Assembly (NCBI RefSeq): GCF_000378945.1
Contig: NZ_KB900539.1
Span: 1,652,527-1,716,526 of the forward strand
Reading direction: 5' to 3'
Length of the DNA stretch: 64,000 bases
Source: Methyloversatilis universalis EHg5
GTDB taxonomy: Bacteria > Pseudomonadota > Gammaproteobacteria > Burkholderiales > Rhodocyclaceae
Every line of letters begins with the position of its first letter. Position 1 is the stretch's first letter. The position numbers were made by a program, and so were the translations under genes. Positions 25,196 through 36,475 of this stretch are shown piece after piece. The notes beneath the pieces are model-generated. The model was given only the letters and a program-made list of their open reading frames with translations. It made no database searches and had not been told where the DNA came from.

Positions 25196-26388
25196 CAGGC
25201 GTCCTCCGTCTGTTGCGTCTCTCCGGCCAGCACCAGCGCCCACTGGGCGAATACCGGGCCGATGAATTCCATCACGATCACCATGCCTGCGATGGCCGCC
25301 AGCGCACCATCGGCCAGACCGAAGCCGGCGGCGCGGCTGTACTCCAGCAGCAGCAGCGCGAAGGTGGACAGCGGTGCCAGCGCCAGCCCGCTCAGCGCGC
25401 CCTTGCGCGTGCTGGTGCCGCTCACGTGAGCAAAGGCGGCGGTGGCGGTCATTTTCGCGGCCACCCGGCCGAGCGACAGCAGCACCGCGAGCGCCAGGCC
25501 GACCGCGCTGGTGGGCCACACCGCCATGCCGGCCACATAGACGAACAGGAACACGGTGAGCAGATCGCCCAGCACGCCGAAGTTGCGCTGTGCCGCGGTC
25601 AGTACCAGCCGGTTGCGCCGCATCAGCACGCCCAGCGTCAGCGCAGCCAGCAGCGGCGATACATTGACGCCCTGGGTGAGCACGGTCACCAGCATGACCG
25701 CCAGTGCGAACACGATGGTGACGCCGCGTTCGTCCGCCCGCAGCCGTCTCAGCAGCCAGGGCAGGGGCACGCCGACCAGCATGCCGCAACCGACTGATAC
25801 CGCGAGGATGGCTGCGCTGTTCCATACCGCGCTGACCAGACTGCCGGATGCCAGCAGCTGCCAGTAACCGATGGCCCCCTTCATCAGCAGCACCGAAATC
25901 AGGCAGTTGATCGCACACAGGTGCAGCGCCCGTTCGGTCACCTGACCGGAGCCGCGCAGGTCGTTGACCACGCGTACCAGCGCGGCCGGCGAGGTGGCGA
26001 CCGACAGCGCGGCGATCACCATCGCGATGTCCGCCGGCTGACCCATGGCGACCGCGATCGCGCGCACGACGACGAAGGTGAGCAGGGATTCGGCGATGCC
26101 GCTCAGGGTGATCCACGGATTGGTCACCAGCCAGCGCAGATTGATGCGATGGCCCAGTTCGAACAGGAAGAGGCCGAGGGAAAAATTGGCCAGAAAGGTG
26201 AACGCGGCCCGGGTGTCTGCGTCATGCGGCAGCCCGCCCCAGTGACCATAGACGATGCCAGCCAGCGAATAGGCGCACACGCGCGGCACGCGAAGGCCGC
26301 GGTGAGCGATTTCGCCGGCCAGCCACGCGGCCAGCAGCACCGCCGGCCAGCCGACCAGGGAAAACATGCGTCCTGCTTCAAAGAGCAT
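25195..26388 (-). CDS. CPA2-type cation:proton antiporter
   Basis: Integral membrane exchanger of 397 residues with about 12 hydrophobic segments. Family marks are [13 protein letters not shown], where the KefB/NhaA group carries a conserved acidic residue, then [19 protein letters not shown] and [13 protein letters not shown]. The protein stops after the membrane domain: no RCK/KTN domain follows, unlike KefB/KefC. Substrate is likely K+ or Na+ but cannot be told by eye. It is the first gene of the operon with ybdK and DUF456. Confidence 0.82.
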   Translation of the reverse strand: MLFEAGRMFSLVGWPAVLLAAWLAGEIAHRGLRVPRVCAYSLAGIVYGHWGGLPHDADTRAAFTFLANFSLGLFLFELGHRINLRWLVTNPWITLSGIAESLLTFVVVRAIAVAMGQPADIAMVIAALSVATSPAALVRVVNDLRGSGQVTERALHLCAINCLISVLLMKGAIGYWQLLASGSLVSAVWNSAAILAVSVGCGMLVGVPLPWLLRRLRADERGVTIVFALAVMLVTVLTQGVNVSPLLAALTLGVLMRRNRLVLTAAQRNFGVLGDLLTVFLFVYVAGMAVWPTSAVGLALAVLLSLGRVAAKMTATAAFAHVSGTSTRKGALSGLALAPLSTFALLLLEYSRAAGFGLADGALAAIAGMVIVMEFIGPVFAQWALVLAGETQQTEDA

Positions 26389-26534
26389 CGTCGCCTCCGT
26401 TCTGTGCGCTACTGCGCGCGCGGAAAAACAGGCGCCGTGCCCTGCGCGGCACGACGGCGGATGGACTTCGGATATGCATGGGCCGCTGGGGATGCGGCCT
26501 CTTGTTGCAAGGTGCTGCGGGTCTGCGGTGGTCA

Positions 26535-26552
26535 GGCCGGCCGTTGCCGGCC
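26535..26552 (-). terminator. Hairpin downstream of fumarase
   Basis: Arms GGCCGGC and GCCGGCC around CGTT lie about 50 bases past the fumarase stop codon on the minus strand. There is no T tract, so it is only a candidate terminator. Confidence 0.4.
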
Positions 26553-26600
26553 CGACTGCAGATGCCGGGCAATGCCGGCGTCAGAGATGAATGCAGCGTA

Positions 26601-28136
26601 TCACGCGGTGGCGACAGGAATCTTGCCGATCTTTGCCTGCCATTCCTTCGGGCCGGTGTTGTGCACCGAGGTGCCGCCGGCATCGACCGCCACCGTCACC
26701 GGCATGTCGACCACGTCGAATTCGTAGATCGCTTCCATGCCCAGATCCTCGAAGCCGACCACCTTCGCCGCCTTGATCGCCTTCGACACGAGATAGGCCG
26801 CGCCGCCCACCGCCATCAGGTAGGCGCTCTTGTGCTTGCGGATGGCCTCGATCGCCGTCGGGCCGCGCTCGGACTTGCCGACCATCGAAATGAGGCCGGT
26901 CTGGGCCAGCATCATTTCGGTGAACTTGTCCATGCGGGTGGCGGTGGTCGGACCGGCCGGGCCGACCACTTCGTCGCGTACCGGATCGACCGGGCCGACG
27001 TAGTAGATGACGCGGTTGGTGAAATCGACCGGCAGCTTTTCGCCCTTCGCCAGCATGTCGGCGATGCGCTTGTGTGCGGCGTCGCGGCCGGTGAGCATCT
27101 TGCCGTTCAGCAGCAGGGTCTGGCCCGGCTTCCACGACGCCACTTCTTCGCGGGTCAGGGTGTTCAGGTCCACCCGCTTCGAGGTCTGGGTGTCAGCCTG
27201 CCAGGTCACCGCCGGCCAGTCTTCCAGACGCGGCGCTTCCAGCTTCGCCGGGCCGGAGCCGTCGAGGTGGAAATGCACGTGGCGGGTGGCCGCGCAGTTC
27301 GGAATCATGGCCACCGGCAGCGAGGCGGCATGCGTCGGGTAGTCGAGAATCTTCACGTCGAGCACGGTGGACAGGCCGCCCAAACCCTGTGCGCCGATGC
27401 CCAGCGCGTTCACCTTCTCCATCAGCTCCAGCCGCAGTTCCTCGACCCGGGTGAGCTTTTCGCCACGCGCGGCCTTGTCGGCCACGACCTGGATGTTCAC
27501 CGGCTCCATCAGCGATTCCTTGGCCAGCAGCATGGCCTTTTCCGGCGTGCCGCCGATGCCGATGCCCAGCATGCCCGGCGGGCACCAGCCGGCACCCATG
27601 GTCGGCACTGTCTTAAGCACCCAGTCAACGATGGAGTCGGACGGATTCAACATCACCATCTTGGACTTGTTTTCCGAGCCGCCGCCCTTGGCTGCGCAGA
27701 TCACCTCGACGTGGTCGCCCGGCACGATTTCGTAGTGGATGACCGCCGGCGTGTTGTCCTTCGAGTTCTTGCGGGCACCGGCCGGGTCCAGCAGCACCGA
27801 GGCGCGCAGCGTGTTGTCCGGGTGCAGATAGGCACGGCGCACGCCTTCATTGACCATGTCGGTCACGCTCATGGTGGCGTCCCAGCGCACGTTCATGCCC
27901 ACTTTCAGGAAGACCACCGCGATGCCGGTGTCCTGACAGATCGGGCGCTTGCCCTCGGCGCACATGCGCGAGTTGGTCAGGATCTGCGCGATCGCGTCAC
28001 GCGCGGCCGGCGACTGTTCGCGCTCGTAGGCCGCACCCAGCGCCTGGATGAAATCCAGCGGGTGATAACAGGAAATGAACTGGAACGCGTCGGCGACGGA
28101 CTGGATGAAATCGTCCTGGCGGATGGGCTGGCTCAT
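26601..28136 (-). CDS. fumA: Class I fumarate hydratase (iron-sulfur)
   Basis: Converts fumarate to malate in the TCA cycle using an oxygen-sensitive [4Fe-4S] cluster. It has 511 residues. The three cluster cysteines are visible in RPICQDTGIAVV, GAGWCPPGMLGIGIGGTPE and IPNCAATRHVHFHLDG. The C-terminal beta domain contains IYYVGPVDPV, VVGPAGPTTATRMDKF and TAIEAIRKHKSAYL. It is monocistronic as far as can be seen, with hairpins on both sides. It is a class I, two-domain fused enzyme, not the FumC type. Confidence 0.95.
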   Translation of the reverse strand: MSQPIRQDDFIQSVADAFQFISCYHPLDFIQALGAAYEREQSPAARDAIAQILTNSRMCAEGKRPICQDTGIAVVFLKVGMNVRWDATMSVTDMVNEGVRRAYLHPDNTLRASVLLDPAGARKNSKDNTPAVIHYEIVPGDHVEVICAAKGGGSENKSKMVMLNPSDSIVDWVLKTVPTMGAGWCPPGMLGIGIGGTPEKAMLLAKESLMEPVNIQVVADKAARGEKLTRVEELRLELMEKVNALGIGAQGLGGLSTVLDVKILDYPTHAASLPVAMIPNCAATRHVHFHLDGSGPAKLEAPRLEDWPAVTWQADTQTSKRVDLNTLTREEVASWKPGQTLLLNGKMLTGRDAAHKRIADMLAKGEKLPVDFTNRVIYYVGPVDPVRDEVVGPAGPTTATRMDKFTEMMLAQTGLISMVGKSERGPTAIEAIRKHKSAYLMAVGGAAYLVSKAIKAAKVVGFEDLGMEAIYEFDVVDMPVTVAVDAGGTSVHNTGPKEWQAKIGKIPVATA

Positions 28137-28179
28137 GGAAGTGTCCTCTGGTGGGAATGAAGGCCGCTTGTGGCGGCAT

Positions 28180-28212
28180 GCACGAAAGGCCGCGGGTGTC
28201 GGCCTTTCGTGC
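28180..28212. terminator. Hairpin between UPF0114 gene and fumarase
   Basis: Perfect 13-base arms GCACGAAAGGCCG and CGGCCTTTCGTGC around a seven-base loop. It lies just after the UPF0114 stop on the minus strand and before the fumarase start, so it probably separates the two transcripts. Confidence 0.7.
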
Positions 28213-28215
28213 GGT

Positions 28216-28740
28216 TCAGTGATGCTGCTTGTTCAGCACCAGTGTCTGGGTCATCAGCTTGTCGGTGTAGGCCATGGCCATCGCCGACACGACGAACACC
28301 ATGTGGATGGCGACCTGCCACATCACCACGCGGTCCTCGAGCTGGCCGGCATTGATGAAGGTTTTCAGCAGGTGGATGGCGGAAATGCCGATCAGCGCGG
28401 TGGCCAGCTTCACCTTCAGCACGCCGGCGTTGACGTGCGAAAGCCATTCCGGCTGGTCCGGATGGTCCTCGAGATTGAGCCGAGATACGAAGGTTTCGTA
28501 GCCGCCGACGATGACCATGATGAGCAGGTTGGCAATCATCACCACGTCGATCAGGCCCAGCACGATGAGCATGATGTCGGTCTCGGTCAGATTGCCGATC
28601 CGGTGTACCAGATGCGACAGCTCGACCATGAACAGATAGACGTACACCGCCTGGGCGACGATCAGTCCGAAATACAGCGGAGCCTGCAACCAGCGGCTGG
28701 CGAAGATGCAGCTTTTTAGAACACGTCCAAGATTAGTCAT
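28216..28740 (-). CDS. UPF0114 (YqhA-like) membrane protein
   Basis: A 174-residue protein with four predicted membrane helices. It matches the YqhA/UPF0114 family in [59 protein letters not shown] and [16 protein letters not shown]. Its function is not established. It diverges from acs, with a 220-base region between their start codons. Confidence 0.88.
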   Translation of the reverse strand: MTNLGRVLKSCIFASRWLQAPLYFGLIVAQAVYVYLFMVELSHLVHRIGNLTETDIMLIVLGLIDVVMIANLLIMVIVGGYETFVSRLNLEDHPDQPEWLSHVNAGVLKVKLATALIGISAIHLLKTFINAGQLEDRVVMWQVAIHMVFVVSAMAMAYTDKLMTQTLVLNKQHH

Positions 28741-28960
28741 GCGCGATCAAATATAAGACAAAAGACCGCGCCGATATTACCATCCACCTGTTGCAGCCCG
28801 GTCGCTGCAGGCCGTAAGCGGTCTGTAAGGCATGGCGGCTGTAATCGTTGGTAGAAAAAAGCGCGATCGACATCGCGCCTGTCGGCAGCCCACAAGGCTG
28901 CACGGTGCACGGCGGTTTCCATCCGCCTGCGAGCAGATTTGAAATGACGGAGGAGGTTGT

Positions 28961-30931
<1,971 letters not shown>

Positions 30932-30937
30932 TCGGAC

Positions 30938-30961
30938 CCCGCGGCGCGCCAGCGCCGCGGG
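30938..30961 (+). terminator. Hairpin after acsA
   Basis: Arms CCCGCGGCGC and GCGCCGCGGG around GCCA start six bases after the acsA stop. No T tract follows. It may reduce or end transcription before the DUF294 gene. Confidence 0.55.
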
Positions 30962-30984
30962 CGCATGACCCGGATGCGGCGTCG

Positions 30985-32475
30985 ATGAATACCTCCGACG
31001 CCGCATCCCACCCCTCTGCTCAGTCCGGTCTTTCCGGCCCGGGACTTCATCTCCCACTGCAAAGCCTCATCCGTCGGCCGCCGGTGTGCGTGGCGCCCGA
31101 TGCGCCGCTGCGCGAAGCGCTGGAGCGCATGACCGCCGAACGCGTTGGTTCGGTGCTGGTGACGGTCGATGATCGCGCGGTCGGCATGCTCACGCTGCCC
31201 GATCTGCCGGGTCAGGTATTGCTGGCCGGTCAGCCGCTCGATACGCCGGTACGCGCGCTGATGCAGACCCGCCTGCATACGCTGGGTGCGGAACACAGCG
31301 GCGAGGACGCGGCCCGGCTGATGGCCCGGCACGAGGTGCGCCACGTCGTCGTGACCGGCGCCGACGGCCGGCTGCTGGGTGTCATCTCTCAGAGCGACCT
31401 CTATGCGCGGCTGCGGCAGGACGTGCATACGCTGGGTGCCCGCATCCGCGATGCAGCGGACGCCGACGCGCTGGTCGAGGTGGCGGCCGCAGTGCGCCGT
31501 TTCGCCCGTCAACTGCTGCAGGACGGCACCTCGGCCGAGGCACTGATGCTGCACCTGTCCTCGCTCAACGATGCGCTGGCGGCACGGGCCATCGATCTGG
31601 TGAGGGCGACGCATCCGGACGCCGGCGTGCTGGATCGCCTGCGCTGGTGCTGGCTGGCTTTCGGCTCTGAAGGGCGCATGGAACAGACCTTCGCCACCGA
31701 CCAGGACAACGGCCTGCTGTTCGAGCCGCCACCGGGCCTGACCGCTGAGGCGGTGCGGCCGGCACTGATGCGGTTTGCCGCCGAGATAAACCGGCTGCTG
31801 GTGCGGCTGGGCTTTCCCGCCTGCGACGGCGGCATCATGGCCGGTGAGGCGCGCTGCTGTCTGTCCTTCGACGAATGGGCGCAGGCCTTCAGCCGCTGGA
31901 TTGCCACGCCGCACCCCGAGGCGCTGATGTCGGCCGCCATTTTCTTCGATCTGAGGCCGCTGCACGGCGACGGCGCGCTGGCCGACGCACTGCGCCGGCA
32001 GGTGCTGACCCAGGCCAGGGCAGACCGCGCCTTCCTTCGCCTGCTGGCCGAAAGCGCGTTGCAGGCGCGGCCGCCTCTGGGTCTTTTCGGCCGCTGGCGG
32101 CTCGACCATGTCGATGGTGCGCCGCACACGCTGGATCTGAAAACCGGTGCCGCCCGCGTGTTCGCCGATGCTGCCCGCCTGTATGCGCTGAGCGAGGGCC
32201 TGCACGAGCACTCGACCGCCGGCCGGCTGCGCGCGCTGGCCCGCAGCAGCCGCTTTGCCAGCGATGATCTGCCAGGCGCAGTGCGCGCCTTCTTCTTCAT
32301 CCAGCGTCTGCGCCTGCAGAAGCAGGCGGGTGAGGGGCGCGCGCTGCCTGCTGGTCTTGCCAACCGCATGGATCCGTCGTCGCTGGCCGACATCGACCGT
32401 GTGCTGCTGCGCCACGCGCTGAAGCGCGCCCGCCAGCTGCAGACACGCATACGCCTCGACTGGCAGATAGGCTGA
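30985..32475 (+). CDS. CBS domain and DUF294 putative nucleotidyltransferase
   Basis: A 496-residue signalling protein. Two CBS repeats occupy about residues 25-150 (PPVCVAPDAPLREALERMTAERVGSVLV and a second copy with HEVRHVVVTGADGRLLGVISQSDLY, together an adenosine-nucleotide sensor). The nucleotidyltransferase DUF294 domain contains FGSEGRMEQTFATDQDNGLL, like the GlnD uridylyltransferase core, followed by the DUF294_C helical domain. Such proteins often lie next to acetate symporters and acs. A role in nucleotidylating or controlling the acetate machinery is inferred from context. The start has no strong ribosome site. Confidence 0.85.
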   Translation: MNTSDAASHPSAQSGLSGPGLHLPLQSLIRRPPVCVAPDAPLREALERMTAERVGSVLVTVDDRAVGMLTLPDLPGQVLLAGQPLDTPVRALMQTRLHTLGAEHSGEDAARLMARHEVRHVVVTGADGRLLGVISQSDLYARLRQDVHTLGARIRDAADADALVEVAAAVRRFARQLLQDGTSAEALMLHLSSLNDALAARAIDLVRATHPDAGVLDRLRWCWLAFGSEGRMEQTFATDQDNGLLFEPPPGLTAEAVRPALMRFAAEINRLLVRLGFPACDGGIMAGEARCCLSFDEWAQAFSRWIATPHPEALMSAAIFFDLRPLHGDGALADALRRQVLTQARADRAFLRLLAESALQARPPLGLFGRWRLDHVDGAPHTLDLKTGAARVFADAARLYALSEGLHEHSTAGRLRALARSSRFASDDLPGAVRAFFFIQRLRLQKQAGEGRALPAGLANRMDPSSLADIDRVLLRHALKRARQLQTRIRLDWQIG

Positions 32476-32644
32476 TGGCATGTTGCGGCGCGGAAGTTTT
32501 CGCGCTGTAAGGGGCTCGTAAGATTGGACTGCATGATGTGCGTCACGTCATGCAGACATCGTGCGCCCTGTGCCCGCTGCCGCATGACAACAACAAGGCC
32601 GGGCAATGACCCGGCCCGGCATACGCCACAGGAGGAGAACCTGA

Positions 32645-32905
32645 ATGCAGCTGTCCGAACGGCACCGGGCCTACTGGCGCCGTAACCTGCGCATGACCGC
32701 GACCTTGCTCGTCATCTGGTTTGCGGTCACTTTCCTGCCCATCTATTTCGCGCGCGAACTGAACGACATTTCGTTCTTCGGCTGGCCGCTGGCTTTCTAC
32801 ATGGGCGCGCAGGGTTCGCTCATCGTCTATGTGCTGCTGATCGGCTACTACGCCTGGGCGATGAACCGCCTCGATCACGAGTACGGCGTGAACGAGGACG
32901 TCTGA
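32645..32905 (+). CDS. DUF4212 small subunit of a sodium/solute symporter
   Basis: An 86-residue protein with two membrane helices (MTATLLVIWFAVTFLPIYFA and LIVYVLLIGYYAWAMN) and the FFGWPLAFYMGAQGS linker typical of DUF4212. It ends two bases before the symporter gene, as is usual for this pair, and likely forms a small accessory subunit, analogous to YjcH for ActP. A strong AGGAGGAG ribosome site precedes the ATG. The mechanism of the family is not established. Confidence 0.9.
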   Translation: MQLSERHRAYWRRNLRMTATLLVIWFAVTFLPIYFARELNDISFFGWPLAFYMGAQGSLIVYVLLIGYYAWAMNRLDHEYGVNEDV

Positions 32906-32907
32906 CC

Positions 32908-34980
32908 ATGCCGCATTCACAGGGTGCGTTCCGCCAGCAGCTGAAGAAGATGTATGGCTGGTACACCGGCGGTTTCGTCGTGTTCGTCGCATTGCTGGCG
33001 GTGGGCGAACAGCTGGGCATGTCGTCGCAGTGGATCGGCTATACCTTCCTGTTCGCCTCGATTGCGCTGTACGCGGCCATCGGCGTCATGAGCCGCACCG
33101 CCGACGTGGCCGAGTACTACGTGGCCGGCCGGCGGGTACCTGCGCTGTTCAATGGCATGGCCACCGGTGCGGACTGGATGTCCGCCGCCTCCTTCATCGG
33201 CATGGCGGGCACACTGTATTTCAGCGGCTACCAGGGTCTGGCCTTCGTCATGGGCTGGACCGGCGGCTACTGCCTGGTCGCGCTTTTCCTCGCGCCGTAT
33301 CTGCGCAAGTTCGGCGAATTCACGATTCCGGATTTCCTCGGCGCGCGCTATGGCGGCAACCTCGCGCGGATGATAGGCGTGATCGCTGCCATCCTCGCCT
33401 CCTTCACCTACGTCGTCGCACAGATCTACGGTGTCGGGCTGATCACCAGCCGCTTCGTCGGCCTCGAATTCGAGGTGGGCGTGTTCGTCGGGCTGGCCGG
33501 CATCCTGGTGTGCTCCTTCCTCGGCGGCATGCGGGCGGTGACCTGGACCCAGGTGGCGCAGTACATCATTCTCATCATTGCCTACCTGCTGCCGGTGGTC
33601 ATCCTGTCCACCAAGGTGACCGGCGTGCCAGTGCCGCAGGCGATGTACGGCCAGGTGCTGCAGAAGCTGTCGGCCAAGGAAAGCGAACTGTTCGCGTCGC
33701 CCAAGGAACTGGAGGCGAATGCGCTGTTCAAGGCACGCGCCCATGACTACGAAGAGAAAATCCGCGGACTGCCGGCTTCGCTCGACGCCGAGCGTGCTCA
33801 GCTCACCGCCAAGCTCGACGCGCTGAAGGCGGCCAACGCACCGGCCAAGCAGATTGCCGCCGCCGAAATGGCCCTGCGCAACATGCCCAAGACCGAGGCG
33901 GACGCGCGTCGCAAGTGGGGCGAGGCGCGCCGGCTGGCGGAAAGCAAGGCCAAGCCGCCGCTGCCGCACACCGCCGCCCACGCCGGGCGCGACGAGGCGG
34001 ATGCGTCGGTCAAGCGGCTGAACTTCATCGCGCTGGTCATCGTACTCATGGTGGGCACCGCTTCGCTGCCGCACATCCTGATGCGCTACTACACCACGCC
34101 CAGCGTCAAGGAAGCGCGCGACTCGGTGTTCTGGTCGCTGTTCTTCATCTTCCTGCTGTACGTGACCGCGCCCGCCTACGCGGTGTTCGCGAAGTGGGAG
34201 GTCTATACCAATCTGGTCGGCTCCACCATATCGACGCTGCCTGGCTGGGTCGCGTCCTGGGGCAAGGTCGGGCTGGTCAAGATCGACGACATCAACGCCG
34301 ATGGCATCCTGCAGCTGGCCGAACTGACGCTGAATACCGACGTGATCGTGCTCGCCACGCCGGAAATCGCCGGTCTGCCCTATGTGATCTCCGGTCTGGT
34401 GGCGGCCGGCGGCCTGGCTGCGGCGCTGTCGACCGCGGACGGCCTGCTGCTCACGATCGCCAACGCGATGTCGCACGACATGTACTACAAGGTGATCGAC
34501 CCGGACGCTTCCACCCAGCGCCGGCTGGTCATATCGAAGGCGCTGCTGCTGGTGGTGGCGCTGGTGGCCGCCTACACCGCGTCGCTGAAGCCGGACAACA
34601 TCCTGCTGATGGTGGGGCTGGCCTTCTCGATCGCCGCCTCCGCCTTCTTCCCGGCGCTCGTGTGCGGCGTGTTCTGGGCGCGTGCGAACAAGCCCGGTGC
34701 GGTCGCCGGCATGATGGCCGGCCTGGGCATGTGCATTTACTACGCGGCCACGACTCACCCCTTCTTCGGCGGCGACATCGCGAATGCGTGGTTCGGCATC
34801 GAGCCGATTTCCTGCGGCATCTTCGGCATTCCGCTCGGCTTCGCGGTGCTCATCGTGGTGAGCCTGATGACGCGCGCGCCGGACGAGGACACCCGCGCGC
34901 TGGTGCAGTACGTCCGCTATCCCAATCTGGGCGAATCGCCCCGTACGCTGCCGCGAGGCGGCGGAGTCGATCACCACTGA
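32908..34980 (+). CDS. Sodium/solute symporter (VC_2705 / ActP-like)
   Basis: Permease of 690 residues of the SSS family, likely carrying acetate or other short monocarboxylates. Marks are ADVAEYYVAGRRVP, NGMATGADWMSAASFIGMAG, GGLAAALSTADGLLLTIANA (the sodium-site region) and FSIAASAFFPALVCGVFWARANKPGA in two parts. Between helices, residues about 240-370 form a hydrophilic, Lys/Glu/Ala-rich insertion with heptad-like character (AERAQLTAKLDALKAANA). E. coli ActP lacks this and is 549 residues. It follows DUF4212 by two bases and closes the acetate module. Confidence 0.88.
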   Translation: MPHSQGAFRQQLKKMYGWYTGGFVVFVALLAVGEQLGMSSQWIGYTFLFASIALYAAIGVMSRTADVAEYYVAGRRVPALFNGMATGADWMSAASFIGMAGTLYFSGYQGLAFVMGWTGGYCLVALFLAPYLRKFGEFTIPDFLGARYGGNLARMIGVIAAILASFTYVVAQIYGVGLITSRFVGLEFEVGVFVGLAGILVCSFLGGMRAVTWTQVAQYIILIIAYLLPVVILSTKVTGVPVPQAMYGQVLQKLSAKESELFASPKELEANALFKARAHDYEEKIRGLPASLDAERAQLTAKLDALKAANAPAKQIAAAEMALRNMPKTEADARRKWGEARRLAESKAKPPLPHTAAHAGRDEADASVKRLNFIALVIVLMVGTASLPHILMRYYTTPSVKEARDSVFWSLFFIFLLYVTAPAYAVFAKWEVYTNLVGSTISTLPGWVASWGKVGLVKIDDINADGILQLAELTLNTDVIVLATPEIAGLPYVISGLVAAGGLAAALSTADGLLLTIANAMSHDMYYKVIDPDASTQRRLVISKALLLVVALVAAYTASLKPDNILLMVGLAFSIAASAFFPALVCGVFWARANKPGAVAGMMAGLGMCIYYAATTHPFFGGDIANAWFGIEPISCGIFGIPLGFAVLIVVSLMTRAPDEDTRALVQYVRYPNLGESPRTLPRGGGVDHH

Positions 34981-35045
34981 AGGCAACACCCCGCCATACG
35001 ACAGACCGGCGCCGCAACCCGCGCCAAGCCGGCAGACGCAACGGA

Positions 35046-35070
35046 CAAGGCCCGCCAAAAGCGGGCCTTG
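35046..35070 (+). terminator. Hairpin downstream of the symporter
   Basis: Perfect arms CAAGGCCCGC and GCGGGCCTTG around CAAAA, 66 bases after the symporter stop. There is no T tract; probably the transcript end of the acetate module. Confidence 0.6.
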
Positions 35071-35122
35071 TGCTTCATGCAGTGGGTGTCAGGGGAGGCG
35101 CCGTGAGGCGGGGCCTCAAATG

Positions 35123-35164
35123 AAAAAGCCCGTGAGCGCCTGATCAGAGAGGGCTACGGGCTTT
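35123..35164 (-). terminator. Terminator of tRNA-Ser(GGA)
   Basis: On the minus strand the arms AAAGCCCGT and ACGGGCTTTTT form a stem whose second arm ends in a T run. It lies 10 bases past the CCA end of the tRNA. Confidence 0.75.
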
Positions 35165-35173
35165 ACAGTGGGG

Positions 35174-35263
35174 TGGCGGAGAGGGCGGGATTCGAACCCG
35201 CGTTAGGTTTTCACCTAAACACGCTTTCCAGGCGTGCGACTTAAACCACTCATCCACCTCTCC
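35174..35263 (-). tRNA. tRNA-Ser (anticodon GGA)
   Basis: On the minus strand, 90 bases with encoded CCA. The acceptor GGAGAGG pairs with CCTCTCC. The anticodon stem CACGC/GCGTG encloses loop CTGGAAA (anticodon GGA, reads UCC and UCU). A long variable arm (TTTAGGTGAAAACCTAA region) and T-loop GTTCGAAT confirm a class II serine tRNA. A -10-like TATAGT lies about 15 bases upstream. Confidence 0.96.
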
Positions 35264-35338
35264 GCGAAAGCGCGCGACTATATCAGAAAGCCCCGAAGTG
35301 TGCCGCTCCGCGATGACGGTTGCCGAGCGGCGTGCGGG

Positions 35339-35908
35339 TCACATCCTGCGCCGGTAGCGTTCGATCACCCGGGGCACGTAGCGGCGGGTTTCTGCATAGG
35401 GCGGAATGACGCGGCCGTGGCGTTCGACCGCGCCTTCGCCTGCGTTGTAAGCGGCCAGCACCAGTTCCAGGCGGTTGTCGAAGCGCAGCATCAGGTCGCG
35501 CAGGTAGAGCGCGCCGCCCATTACGTTCTGGTCCGGATCGAAACGGTCGGCCACGCCATAGCGGCGTGCGGTGTCGGGCATCAGCTGCATCAGACCGGCA
35601 GCACCCTTGGGCGATACGGCCCTGGGGTTGTGGCCGGATTCGACTGAAATGACGGCGTGCAGCAGGTGCGGGTCCACGCCCGATGCACGGGCGGCGCGCG
35701 CTATGCTATCCGGATAGATGACGCTCGGGGTCAGCGGTGGCAGGCCGGCGTCCGGTACGTCGATCAGCAGTTCGAAGCCGGTTTCCTGCGGCGCATCGGT
35801 CAGGTGCAGCGTGCCGCCGGTGTCTTCGCGCACATAGACATCCGCTCTGGCCATGGCAGAGAGGAGCAGTGCGGCGATCATCAGGCTGGCGGTTGAAGGT
35901 TTATTCAT
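35339..35908 (-). CDS. Lytic transglycosylase, SLT family with DUF4124-like N terminus
   Basis: Exported murein-cleaving enzyme of 189 residues. A signal peptide (MIAALLLSAMARA) is followed by VYVREDTGGTLHLTDAP, a short DUF4124-like strand pair. The SLT domain contains ISVESGHNPRAVSPKGAAGLMQLMP with the catalytic Glu in VESG, then LVLAAYNAGEGAVERHG and the C-terminal YVPRV. The start at MNKPS gives a normal signal peptide but lacks a clear ribosome site; an upstream ATG at 35941 is possible. It diverges from the secretion operon and may open peptidoglycan for it, an inference from position only. Confidence 0.88.
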   Translation of the reverse strand: MNKPSTASLMIAALLLSAMARADVYVREDTGGTLHLTDAPQETGFELLIDVPDAGLPPLTPSVIYPDSIARAARASGVDPHLLHAVISVESGHNPRAVSPKGAAGLMQLMPDTARRYGVADRFDPDQNVMGGALYLRDLMLRFDNRLELVLAAYNAGEGAVERHGRVIPPYAETRRYVPRVIERYRRRM

Positions 35909-36056
35909 CTGGGGGCAATACAGCAGGTCTAGAATCCGCAACGTTTCAATTCTGCGTCCGAATGCTTACAGTCGCGTTGTCACATGGCGTTCAGAGTGCA
36001 GGCTTCGGGCTGCACCATCATGACGCGATTTCTCCCGTACGCACAGGATCCGACTC

Positions 36057-36473
36057 ATGCAAAAGAATTCCCGTCATTCCGGTTTCACGCTGCTCGAACT
36101 GCTGGTGGTGATGGTCATCATCGGTTTGCTGGCCGGATACGTCGGCCCGCGCTTCTTCAGCCAGATCGGCAAGTCGGAAGTGAAGGCGGCGCGGGCGCAG
36201 GTCGATGCGCTTGAAAAGGCGCTTGATCAGTACCGTCTGGATAACGGCCGCTACCCGACCACGGAAGAGGGTCTGAAGGCATTGAGCGAGCGGCCGTCCA
36301 CCGCGACAAAGTGGTCCGGCCCGTATCTGAAGAAGGCGGTGCCGCAGGATCCGTGGGACCGCCCCTATGTATACAAGGCACCGGGCGAACACGGCGAGTA
36401 TGACCTGAGCTCTCTTGGCAAGGATGGTCAGCCGGGCGGCAGCGACGAAGCGGCCGACATCACGAACTGGTGA
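36057..36473 (+). CDS. gspG: Major pseudopilin GspG
   Basis: Type II secretion major pseudopilin, 138 residues. The prepilin leader MQKNSRHSG is followed by FTLLELLVVMVIIGLLAGYVGP with Glu at +5. The hallmark GspG region is complete: ALDQYRLDNGRYPTTEEGLKAL, WSGPYLKKAVPQDPWDRPYVY and GEHGEYDLSSLGKDG, which holds the calcium site of the family. It opens the operon, and its stop is followed after two bases by gspF. It should be the main shaft subunit of the periplasmic pseudopilus. Confidence 0.96.
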   Translation: MQKNSRHSGFTLLELLVVMVIIGLLAGYVGPRFFSQIGKSEVKAARAQVDALEKALDQYRLDNGRYPTTEEGLKALSERPSTATKWSGPYLKKAVPQDPWDRPYVYKAPGEHGEYDLSSLGKDGQPGGSDEAADITNW

Positions 36474-36475
36474 CA

